DNA of 64,000 nucleotides from Lutraria lutraria (Eukaryota > Mollusca > Bivalvia > Venerida > Mactridae). Shown here one piece after another: positions 13,201-25,200 of the stretch (position 1 is its first letter; every line of letters begins with the position of its first letter). The position numbers and the translations under genes are program-made. The notes beneath the pieces were generated by a model. That model was not told the DNA's origin. It did not search any database and saw nothing but the letters and a program-made list of their open reading frames with translations. The DNA lies in contig OZ026848.1 in the NCBI GenBank assembly GCA_964023205.1, positions 33,529,912 to 33,593,911 on the forward strand. Reading direction: 5' to 3'.

Positions 13201-16200
13201 CCAACAACAGACCATTCGTTGTCGACGAGGACACTTATCTTCTCAAACTTTGGTTCATGCCATCTATCCCAATTGAATCCTTCGAATTGATAAATCCAGT
13301 GAATGTTGCAGAGATGACAGTCTCGTATATTAAGTCACCTTCAAGGTCTTCAAGACCGATAGAAGTAGCAACAGTACGTATTCTATTCGTGTTTTTGTCA
13401 AAGTGTATCTCACTGTAATTTCCTCACATGTTCCACAAAAGATTTTTATCTCGAGATGATTCCTTCGATAGGTTTCAATCAAGTACAAATGAAGAAAGTA
13501 TGCCCTCTCATCATTAGTTTCCTTTAAAAACTCTAGAACAGAAAAATCAGTGCGTGGTGGTCAGTTTTACTTGTTGACATACTACACAAGATGCGCCCCA
13601 ATTTATCATTAATTATCTGATGCATTTAATCTTTTAATATATTTGATTATTTGCACATTTGGTTTTGAACTGTCAGGAACATTTTGAAATGAAGTAATCG
13701 TGTAGCTATGAAATTTGTCTAACTGTATCTACTTTCTAATATCTTCAGTAGTGAAATAATCCGGACAAATGTTCCAAAAATATTTCCCGTTGTTATTGCG
13801 TTATCTGCCTTCCACCCTTCTATGGAAATGATCATTTTATGTTGACGATAGGTTCAATATTTCATCCCGTCATTGCAGGATGTTGACCCGGACACATTAG
13901 TTCTATTCCCTGGTCAGCCTATGGCACAAGATATCATAGTTGAAGTAAGCCGAAAAACGAACAAGAGACCGATGAGCTTCAAGATCGTAGTGAAAGCTTG
14001 CTTCGAGGTTGTTACTGGTTCTACAACTTCGTCAGTAGTCCCAAGTACGTCGTCTAGTTCGAGCTCAGTCTATGAACAAGGCACGCCAAGTACCAGTTCA
14101 AGCTCCACCAGCTCAGTCTATGAACAAGGCACACCAAGTACCAGTTCAAGCTCCACCAGCTCAGTCTATGAAAGAGGCACACCAAGTACCAGTTCAAGCT
14201 CCACAAGTTCAGTATATGAACAAGGTACACCAAGTTCGAGTTCAAGCTCCAGCAGCTCAGTCTATGAAAGAGGCACACCAAGTACCAGTTCTAGCTCCAG
14301 CAGCTCAGTCTATGAACATGGCACACCAGGTTCCAGTTCAAGCTCAGTCTATGAACAAGGCACACCAAGTACCAGTTCAAGCTCCACAAGCTCAAGTTCA
14401 TCAGAAGTTGAAACAACAAGTTCATCATCAGGCACAGCCTGTACTCTGGTTGATGGAATGGAAGACCCACAGTTTATTCCGAATAGAAACATCAGAGGAA
14501 ACGACGATAAAGTGCCGAAAGACGTGGACCGTTTACGAACGACCAACAACAGACCATTCGTTGTCGACGAGGACACTTATCTTCTCAAACTTTGGTTCAT
14601 GCCATCTATCCCAATTGAATCCTTCGAATTGATAAATCCAGTGAATGTTGCAGAGATGACAGTCTCGTACATTAAGTCACCTTCAAGGTCTTCAAGACCG
14701 ATAGAAGTAGCAACAGTACGTATTCTATTCGTGTTTTTGTCAAAGTGTATCTCACTGTAATTTCCTCACATGTTCCACAAAAGATTTTTATCTTGAGATG
14801 ATTCCTTCGATAGGTTTCAATCAAGTACAAATGAAGAAAGTATGCCCTCTCATCATTAATTTCCTTTAAAAACTCTAGAACAGAAAAATCAGTGCGTGGT
14901 GGTCAGTTTTACTTGTTGACATACTACACAAGATGCGCCACAATTTATCATTAATTATCTGATGCATTTAATCTTTTAATATATTTGATTATTTGCACAT
15001 TTGGTTTTGAACTGTCAGGAACATTTTGAAATGAAGTAATCGTGTAGCTATGAAATTTGTCTAACTGTATCTACTTTCTAATATCTTCAGTAGTGAAATA
15101 ATCCGGACAAATGTTCCAAAAATATTTCCCGTTGTTATTGCGTTATCTGCCTTCCACCCTTCTATGGAAATGATCATTTTATGTTGACGATAGGTTCAAT
15201 ATTTCATCCCGTCATTGCAGGATGTTGACCCAGACACATTAGTTCTATTCCCTGGTCAGCCTATGGCACAAGATATCATAGTTGAAGTAAGCCGAAAAAC
15301 GAACAAGAGACCGATGAGCTTCAAGATCGTAGTGAAAGCTTGCTTCGAGGTTGTCACTGGTTCTACAACTTCGTCAGTAGTCCCAAGTACGTCGTCTAGT
15401 TCGAGCTCAGTCTATGAACAAGGCACGCCAAGTACCAGTTCAAGCTCCACCAGCTCAGTCTATGAACAAGGCACACCAAGTACCAGTTCAAGCTCCACCA
15501 GCTCAGTCTATGAAAGAGGCACACCAAGTACCAGTTCAAGCTCCACAAGTTCAGTATATGAACAAGGTACACCAAGTTCGAGTTCAAGCTCCAGCAGCTC
15601 AGTCTATGAAAGAGGCACACCAAGTACCAGTTCTAGCTCCAGCAGCTCAGTCTATGAACATGGCACACCAAGTTCCAGTTCAAGCTCCACAAGCTCAGTC
15701 TATGAACAAGGCACACCAAGTACCAGTTCAAGCTCCACAAGCTCAAGTTCATCAGAAGTTGAAACAACAAGTTCATCATCAGGCACAGCCTGTACTCTGG
15801 TTGATGGAATGGAAGACCCACAGTTTATTCCGAATAGAAACATCAGAGGAAACGACGATAAAGTGCCGAAAGACGTGGACCGTTTACGAACGACCAACAA
15901 CAGACCATTCGTTGTCGACGAGGACACTTATCTTCTCAAACTTTGGTTCATGCCATCTATCCCAATTGAATCCTTCGAATTGATAAATCCAGTGAATGTT
16001 GCAGAGATGACAGTCTCGTATATTAAGTCACCTTCAAGGTCTTCAAGACCGATAGAAGTAGCAACAGTACGTATTCTATTCGTGTTTTTGTCAAAGTGTA
16101 TCTCACTGTAATTTCCTCACATGTTCCACAAAAGATTTTTATCTCGAGATGATTCCTTCGATAGGTTTAAATCAAGTACAAATGAAGAAAGTATGCCCTC

Positions 16201-19200
16201 TCATCATTAATTTCCTTTAAGAACTCTAGAACAGAAAAATCAGTGCGTGGTGGTCAGTTTTACTTGTTGACATACTACACAAGATGCGCCCCAATTTATC
16301 ATTAATTATCTGATGCATTTAATCTTTTAATATATTTGATTATTTGCACATTTGGTTTTGAACTGTCAGGAACATTTTGAAATGAAGTAATCGTGTAGCT
16401 ATGAAATTTGTCTAACTGTATCTACTTTCTAATATCTTCAGTAGTGAAATAATCCGGACAAATGTTCCAAAAATATTTCCCGTTGTTATTGCGTTATCTG
16501 CCTTCCACCCTTCTATGGAAATGATCATTTTATGTTGACGATAGGTTCAATATTTCATCCCGTCATTGCAGGATGTTGACCCGGACACATTAGTTCTATT
16601 CCCTGGTCAGCCTATGGCACAAGATATCATAGTTGAAGTAAGCCGAAAAACGAACAAGAGACCGATGAGCTTCAAGATCGTAGTGAAAGCTTGCTTCGAG
16701 GTTGTCACTGGTTCTACAACTTCGTCAGTAGTCCCAAGAACGTCGTCTAGTTCGAGCTCAGTCTATGAACAAGGCACGCCAAGTACCAGTTCAAGCTCCA
16801 CCAGCTCAGTCTATGAACAAGGCACACCAAGTACCAGTTCAAGCTCCACCAGCTCAGTCTATGAAAGAGGCACACCAAGTACCAGTTCAAGCTCCACAAG
16901 TTCAGTATATGAACAAGGTACACCAAGTTCGAGTTCAAGCTCCAGCAGCTCAGTCTATGAAAGAGGCACACCAAGTACCAGTTCTAGCTCCAGCAGCTCA
17001 GTCTATGAACATGGCACACCAAGTTCCAGTTCAAGCTCAGTCTATGAACAAGGCACACCAAGTACCAGTTCAAGCTCCACAAGCTCAAGTTCATCAGAAG
17101 TTGAAACAACAAGTTCATCATCAGGCACAGCCTGTACTCTGGTTGATGGAATGGAAGACCCACAGTTTATTCCGAATAGAAACATCAGAGGAAACGACGA
17201 TAAAGTGCCGAAAGACGTGGACCGTTTACGAACGACCAACAACAGACCATTCGTTGTCGACGAGGACACTTATCTTCTCAAACTTTGGTTCATGCCATCT
17301 ATCCCAATTGAATCCTTCGAATTGATAAATCCAGTGAATGTTGCAGAGATGACAGTCTCGTACATTAAGTCACCTTCAAGGTCTTCAAGACCGATAGAAG
17401 TAGCAACAGTACGTATTCTATTCGTGTTTTTGTCAAAGTGTATCTCACTGTAATTTCCTCACATGTTCCACAAAAGATTTTTATCTCGAGATGATTCCTT
17501 CGATAGGTTTCAATCAAGTACAAATGAAGAAAGTATGCCCTCTCATCATTAATTTCCTTTAAAAACTCTAGAACAGAAAAATCAGTGCGTGGTGGTCAGT
17601 TTTACTTGTTGACATACTACACAAGATGCGCCCCAATTTATCATTAATTATCTGATGCATTTAATCTTTTAATATATTTGATTATTTGCACATTTGGTTT
17701 TGAACTGTCAGGAACATTTTGAAATGAAGTAATCGTGTAGCTATGAAATTTGTCTAACTGTATCTACTTTCTAATATCTTCAGTAGTGAAATAATCCGGA
17801 CAAATGTTCCAAAAATATTTCCCGTTGTTATTGCGTTATCTGCCTTCCACCCTTCTATGGAAATGATCATTTTATGTTGACGATAGGTTCAATATTTCAT
17901 CCCGTCATTGCAGGATGTTGACCCGGACACATTAGTTCTATTCCCTGGTCAGCCTATGGCACAAGATATCATAGTTGAAGTAAGCCGAAAAACGAACAAG
18001 AGACCGATGAGCTTCAAGATCGTAGTGAAAGCTTGCTTCGAGGTTGTTACTGGTTCTACAACTTCGTCAGTAGTCCCAAGTACGTCGTCTAGTTCGAGCT
18101 CAGTCTATGAACAAGGCACGCCAAGTACCAGTTCAAGCTCCACCAGCTCAGTCTATGAACAAGGCACACCAAGTACCAGTTCAAGCTCCACCAGCTCAGT
18201 CTATGAAAGAGGCACACCAAGTACCAGTTCAAGCTCCACAAGTTCAGTATATGAACAAGGTACACCAAGTTCGAGTTCAAGCTCCAGCAGCTCAGTCTAT
18301 GAAAGAGGCACACCAAGTACCAGTTCTAGCTCCAGCAGCTCAGTCTATGAACATGGCACACCAAGTTCCAGTTCAAGCTCAGTCTATGAACAAGGCACAC
18401 CAAGTACCAGTTCAAGCTCCACAAGCTCAAGTTCATCAGAAGTTGAAACAACAAGTTCATCATCAGGCACAGCCTGTACTCTGGTTGATGGAATGGAAGA
18501 CCCACAGTTTATTCCGAATAGAAACATCAGAGGAAACGACGATAAAGTGCCGAAAGACGTGGACCGTTTACGAACGACCAACAACAGACCATTCGTTGTC
18601 GACGAGGACACTTATCTTCTCAAACTTTGGTTCATGCCATCTATCCCAATTGAATCCTTCGAATTGATAAATCCAGTGAATGTTGCAGAGATGACAGTCT
18701 CGTACATTAAGTCACCTTCAAGGTCTTCAAGACCGATAGAAGTAGCAACAGTACGTATTCTATTCGTGTTTTTGTCAAAGTGTATCTCACTGTAATTTCC
18801 TCACATGTTCCACAAAAGATTTTTATCTCGAGATGATTCCTTCGATAGGTTTCAATCAAGTACAAATGAAGAAAGTATGCCCTCTCATCATTAATTTCCT
18901 TTAAAAACTCTAGAACAGAAAAATCAGTGCGTGGTGGTCAGTTTTACTTGTTGACATACTACACAAGATGCGCCACAATTTATCATTAATTATCTGATGC
19001 ATTTAATCTTTTAATATATTTGATTATTTGCACATTTGGTTTTGAACTGTCAGGAACATTTTGAAATGAAGTAATCGTGTAGCTATGAAATTTGTCTAAC
19101 TGTATCTACTTTCTAATATCTTCAGTAGTGAAATAATCCGGACAAATGTTCCAAAAATATTTCCCGTTGTTATTGCGTTATCTGCCTTCCACCCTTCTAT

Positions 19201-22200
19201 GGAAATGATCATTTTATGTTGACGATAGGTTCAATATTTCATCCCGTCATTGCAGGATGTTGACCCAGACACATTAGTTCTATTCCCTGGTCAGCCTATG
19301 GCACAAGATATCATAGTTGAAGTAAGCCGAAAAACGAACAAGAGACCGATGAGCTTCAAGATCGTAGTGAAAGCTTGCTTCGAGGTTGTTACTGGTTCTA
19401 CAACTTCGTCAGTAGTCCCAAGTACGTCGTCTAGTTCGAGCTCAGTCTATGAACAAGGCACGCCAAGTACCAGTTCAAGCTCCACCAGCTCAGTCTATGA
19501 ACAAGGCACACCAAGTACCAGTTCAAGCTCCACCAGCTCAGTCTATGAAAGAGGCACACCAAGTACCAGTTCAAGCTCCACAAGTTCAGTATATGAACAA
19601 GGTACACCAAGTTCGAGTTCAAGCTCCAGCAGCTCAGTCCATGAAAGAGGCACACCAAGTACCAGTTCTAGCTCCAGCAGCTCAGTCTATGAACATGGCA
19701 CACCAAGTTCCAGTTCAAGCTCCACAAGCTCAGTCTATGAACAAGGCACCCCAAGTACCAGTTCAAGCTACACAAGCTCAAGTTCATCAGAAGTTGAAAC
19801 AACAAGTTCATCATCAGGCACAGCCTGTACTCTGGTTGATGGAATGGAAGACCCACAGTTTATTCCGAATAGAAACATCAGAGGAAACGACGATAAAGTG
19901 CCGAAAGACGTGGACCGTTTACGAACGACCAACAACAGACCATTCGTTGTCGACGAGGACACTTATCTTCTCAAACTTTGGTTCATGCCATCTATCCCAA
20001 TTGAATCCTTCGAATTGATAAATCCAGTGAATGTTGCAGAGATGACAGTCTCGTACATTAAGTCACCTTCAAGGTCTTCAAGACCGATAGAAGTAGCAAC
20101 AGTACGTATTCTATTCGTGTTTTTGTCAAAGTGTATCTCACTGTAATTTCCTCACATGTTCCACAAAAGATTTTTATCTCGAGATGATTCCTTCGATAGG
20201 TTTCAATCAAGTACAAATGAAGAAAGTATGCCCTCTCATCATTAATTTCCTTTAAGAACTCTAGAACAGAAAAATCAGTGCGTGGTGGTCAGTTTTACTT
20301 GTTGACAAACTACACAAGATGCGCCACAATTTATCATTAATTATCTGATGCATTTAATCTTTTAATATATTTGATTATTTGCACGTTTGGTTTTGAACTG
20401 TCAGGAACATTTTGAAATGAAGTAATCGTGTAGCTATGAAATTTGTCTAACTGTATCTACTTTCTAATATCTTCAGTAGTGAAATAATCCGGACAAATGT
20501 TCCAAAAATATTTCCCGTTGTTATTGCGTTATCTGCCTTCCACCCTTCTATGGAAATGATCATTTTATGTTGACGATAGGTTCAATATTTCATCCCGTCA
20601 TTGCAGGATGTTGACCCAGACACATTAGTTCTATTCCCTGGTCAGCCTATGGCACAAGATATCATAGTTGAAGTAAGCCGAAAAACGAACAAGAGACCGA
20701 TGAGCTTCAAGATCGTAGTGAAAGCTTGCTTCGAGGTTGTCACTGGTTCTACAACTTCGTCAGTAGTCCCAAGTACGTCGTCTAGTTCGAGCTCAGTCTA
20801 TGAACAAGGCACGCCAAGTACCAGTTCAAGCTCCACCAGCTCAGTCTATGAACAAGGCACACCAAGTACCAGTTCAAGCTCCACCAGCTCAGTCTATGAA
20901 AGAGGCACACCAAGTACCAGTTCAAGCTCCACAAGTTCAGTATATGAACAAGGTACACCAAGTTCCAGTTCAGGCTCCACAAGCTCAGTCTATGAAAGAG
21001 GCACACCAAGTACCAGTTCAAGCTCCACAAGCTCAGTCTATGAAAGAGGCACACCAAGTACCAGTTCAAGCTCAAGCAGCTCAGTGTATGAACGTATTAC
21101 ACCAAGTATCAGTTCAAGCAGCTCTACACCACGCATTAGTTCGGAAGTCATTCCTTCTAGCACTGGTTTGTGATATATCATATCATCTGATTTAAATATT
21201 ATGTCGTTTTTGCCTATTTCCATGTCCGTATAAACGAAGCAGTGCATCGTCTTTGAAATTTATTTGAGATAAGTGTCCCTATACTGTTGAATATTGCTTT
21301 TTTGATACTATCATTGTGTTTGTTCAATACCTGTATTTCATCAAGTGGTTTGTCTTTTTAGGGCCATGTTCTATAACCACCGGAATGGACAATCCTTCAC
21401 AGATTCCTGAGGAAAACATCAGAACTAATGATAGAAATATTAACGAGCGTATCAATCGCCTACGACCTGCCCGAAACAATCCTGCACGAACACATCAACA
21501 AAACTTTAAAGCAAGTAGTGATTTTTCAATTATCAAATCTTAAGATCTTTGAATTTAATAATTGTTCCCTTTTCTCATTTGTGTATTTTGTGCTTGATAT
21601 ATCCTTTATCAACTTGATCACTAGAGATTTGTTACCACCGGAAGTTTCGAATAGGAACTCTTCATAGTTATATCATCGTGTGATATTTTCATCCCTTGCA
21701 GTGTTTTTGTTTTAGGTTTATAGTTCATGCTATGTATTGATTATATTTTTTACAAAATGTTGCATATATGTATCTATCTTCTCCTCCGTATATATATTAT
21801 AGATTACAGTTGATTTACCACAAGAAGGAGTTAATGTAGACAGAGTAGAACTACCTGATAATGACAACATAAAGACAATCAGAGTATTTTATCTTCCTGT
21901 AGATAAATCATCTCTTATCATCGTGGCTAATAAGGTTGGATGTTCGTTCATTTTGAAAGCACTTAATACATTAAGATTTTTATACAAATTTGAAACTTTT
22001 TGCACCGTTATCTTTAAACGCTGGAGTGTCATAAAAAATATGTCATTGATAAATTGTCCTTTTGTTTAAACATGTTTATTGGTTAAATCTTTGACAGCAA
22101 ACGTACATACATTATTCAATAATGAAATGTGATACACATGACGAGGTGATTAAGCCGAAAGCTTTAAGCTATTTTAAAGGTTCTTTCCATAAATTGTATT

Positions 22201-25200
22201 TCAGCCATTTGATGCAGACAAACCTGTGAGGATTCCTACAGACGTACCAATTACACGCATTGTTGTTGAAATAGTAGACAAATACATCGAGGAAGATCCA
22301 ATTTATATTACATTGGATATTTGGGGATGCTTCGAACCTTTAGGTAATATTGAATATTACTGACGAATCATTGTAAACAGATGGTACTTAAAGTCTGTTT
22401 ATCGTTAAACCTGTCCGACACAATCAGTACGGGTTAAGAGTTTCCAGTCGTTCTAAAAATACCTTGTATCAAACAGTTTGCATGTATGGAAACAAAAAGC
22501 ATGAAAGTCATTTTTCTTTTCCCTAGAGCTTTAACTGTTGAGAAAAGACCCCGGGTATATAGCTTGTTAGAACCACTGATCTTCTACAAGCTAATTGTAG
22601 GACAGCTTGCACTGATGTGAAATTGGTCTCTTCCCGTTTTTAAACAAATGGGATTCAAACTCAAAGCGGTGAGTGACTAGCGATCACCTGTCAGAGGATT
22701 TAACTGCTCCACCAAGCGGTGAGTGACTAGTGATCACCTGTCAGAGGATTTAACTGCTCCACCAAGGAGGCTTCTTTATGTTTATTGAATGCAACTGTAT
22801 ACGTATTTGTCTTAACTAATCATTTCTAATTTCGATGTAACCATGTTTGCATTTGAACAGAGACTACACCCTATGGATTTACTACCGGCACCTATTCATC
22901 AGTGACTGAACCATGCGAAGCACTCAGTATGTCAGATAATCCTAGTTTATTACCGGAAGGTATGTACAATTTCATCTACTATTAAGTTACATACTGGATC
23001 ATCCAAATTAATATGGTTTTATTTGAAGAAGAATGTTTACACCTCCTGCCGTTTTTTAGAAGTATTTATTGTCCCCAATACCACAAAACAGAAAGTTTGT
23101 TTTGAGCAGCCAATTCATGATACTGATACAAAAACGCATTAATATCCTCATCAATGTATGCAGAACATTTAATAACTCAAGACGATTTATTGAGCACTTA
23201 ATTAAGTCGAGAACTTACCCTATAACTTATAAGACTTTAAATAATTGAAAGGATAACTTTACATTACAGGTTCCATTGAAAGTAATGACCCTAGTCTTGA
23301 TGTGAGTATGCTGATACCAAACCATCCTAATGGTCCCGCCAAATGTCTTATACCTGGGCTACAAATTACAATCAACTTTAATGGAGGTGCCGCTTTAGAT
23401 AAACTACTGTTGCCTACACATACCAATATTTTAACTATTAAGATATTGTTATTAATCCCTGGCGAGACTAGTCACATACCATATAATGGAGGGAAGGTAT
23501 GTGTCCTGCTTTATTTCTATGTGAATTTCACAAAACCATTCGCTGAATAACTTTAAATTTCAAAACCACTAAACGAACTTTCAAAGAAAGGAATAAAAAT
23601 TTAACATAAAATGTACATTCACATGACTTGGATTTAGACACAATAAATCTGTTAATTTGTTTGACGAATACCAAAGTAGGACAATAATTTCTCTCTATAT
23701 CTGATTATCTTCTAGTTATACAAAAATGATTTGATTATGTTAACACATGTTGTCTGAGTTTGTTTACATGAAAATATGTTTGTTTTACAGCCGATGAAGG
23801 TAAATGATGCATTTATATCGTTACCTAACTCCATCATTGCAAGTCAAGTGATCATCATTGTCATCGAGAAGCTTGAACCTGATCAACCCATCTTCATCAC
23901 TATCAACATTTGGGCCTGCTTCGACATCAGTAGGACATTTTAACAAACATTTACAATAAAACATGACAATAGGGCCCATTCCGGTCGGGGTAAAACTGTC
24001 CGGTTTTCTGAGAATTTCGATTTTCACACAATCTTTGATAAATTCAAAAAATAATGGGTCTTGAAAATCGTCGTCCGATTTTCAGAGAATTCCGGTTCTT
24101 TGGGAGCCCGGTTTTCAGGGAAATTTTAATGTACACGGTGCATTAAATAAATGATCACATTACTTGTTTAAAGTTAAGGCTGATTAAAATCGGTGTGTTT
24201 TTTCTGTAAGAAAGATAATGTGCGTTTGCGATTCATTTGTATGGAAAGTTTCGTTTGAATAATGCTGACAAAATTCACGCATCAATCAGTATAGAAAATA
24301 CTCATGTGTAAAATCTACTTTAAAAAACCTGGGACACTTTTACTGCAAAGTGGAAGTCGAATAAGTTCCAACAAAAGAATATTTTGTCCATTTATCAAAA
24401 ACTTCTAATCTTTTTTTTTTTTGCTTCTATGATAAATTCCCCTTTAAAGCTGTCGACAAATTACAGCCAAAAAAGCTTCGTGCTGATTACGCAGTATTTA
24501 TAATTTGAATAATAATAAACAATATCGGACATTTCAGTTTCTACACCAGTTTATTCATCATCGTCCGGGTCTACACCGCCGACGTGTGATCTTAGAGTGA
24601 TCAGTTACGTTACACCGAATGTTATCGTCAGCGCTACATCACAAATGCCGGCAGCAAAAGCAATAATGGCACTTAAAGGCAGCGGTTCTTTCTGGTCTCC
24701 AAGAAGTAATGACCTTGAAGCTTCCCCTTCAGTAACTTTTGAGGTTTGTAATTTTTTGTTCCTTACATTGCAACAAAATTTGTCCAATAACTACAATTAT
24801 GAAAACACGCAACTGGAACCAGACGACGTATGGCTGATGAGGAAATTGACACGCCCGTTGTTGACCGGTGACTGCTGTCTGGATGTGGTCATTACCATAG
24901 GTCGAACTATGCAAAAACTTTTTGCTCTAGAAAATACAGTAGGGAACTAACTCATGCCAAAATCAGAATTTTGCAGTGACAAAAAGAATGTGATGGGAGT
25001 CGACAGATTCATGTCTTATATAAGAATTTTATATCTCAAAGTACAGACTTGTACAGTAGTGTGTTCTCTCTCATTTCTGATTCCTATCAGATGTACATTC
25101 ACTTGGGAAGCAGATCGTTCTATTCTAGATTAATGTCATTTTAATCGACAGCGTACAAACCATAGCTAACATGAAGCTCATTTTACCTAAACATTATTTA

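Larger units (their letters stand above)
1..20960 (+). repeat. Macrosatellite of 1,351-bp exon-plus-intron units
   Basis: Equivalent exon starts lie at 388, 1739, 3090, 4441, 5782, 7133, 8484, 9835, 11177, 12528, 13879, 15221, 16572, 17914, 19256 and 20607, giving periods of 1351, 1342 or 1341 bp. Exon and intron are nearly equally conserved: each unit differs by only a handful of bases, including silent and intronic sites. Unit length differences come from a 9-bp in-frame deletion in the linker of copies 4, 8, 11, 13 and 14, plus a 1-bp intron deletion near 5,716. The window opens inside the intron preceding copy 1, so the array extends upstream. Similarity is lost inside copy 16 near 20,960. 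Confidence 0.97.
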
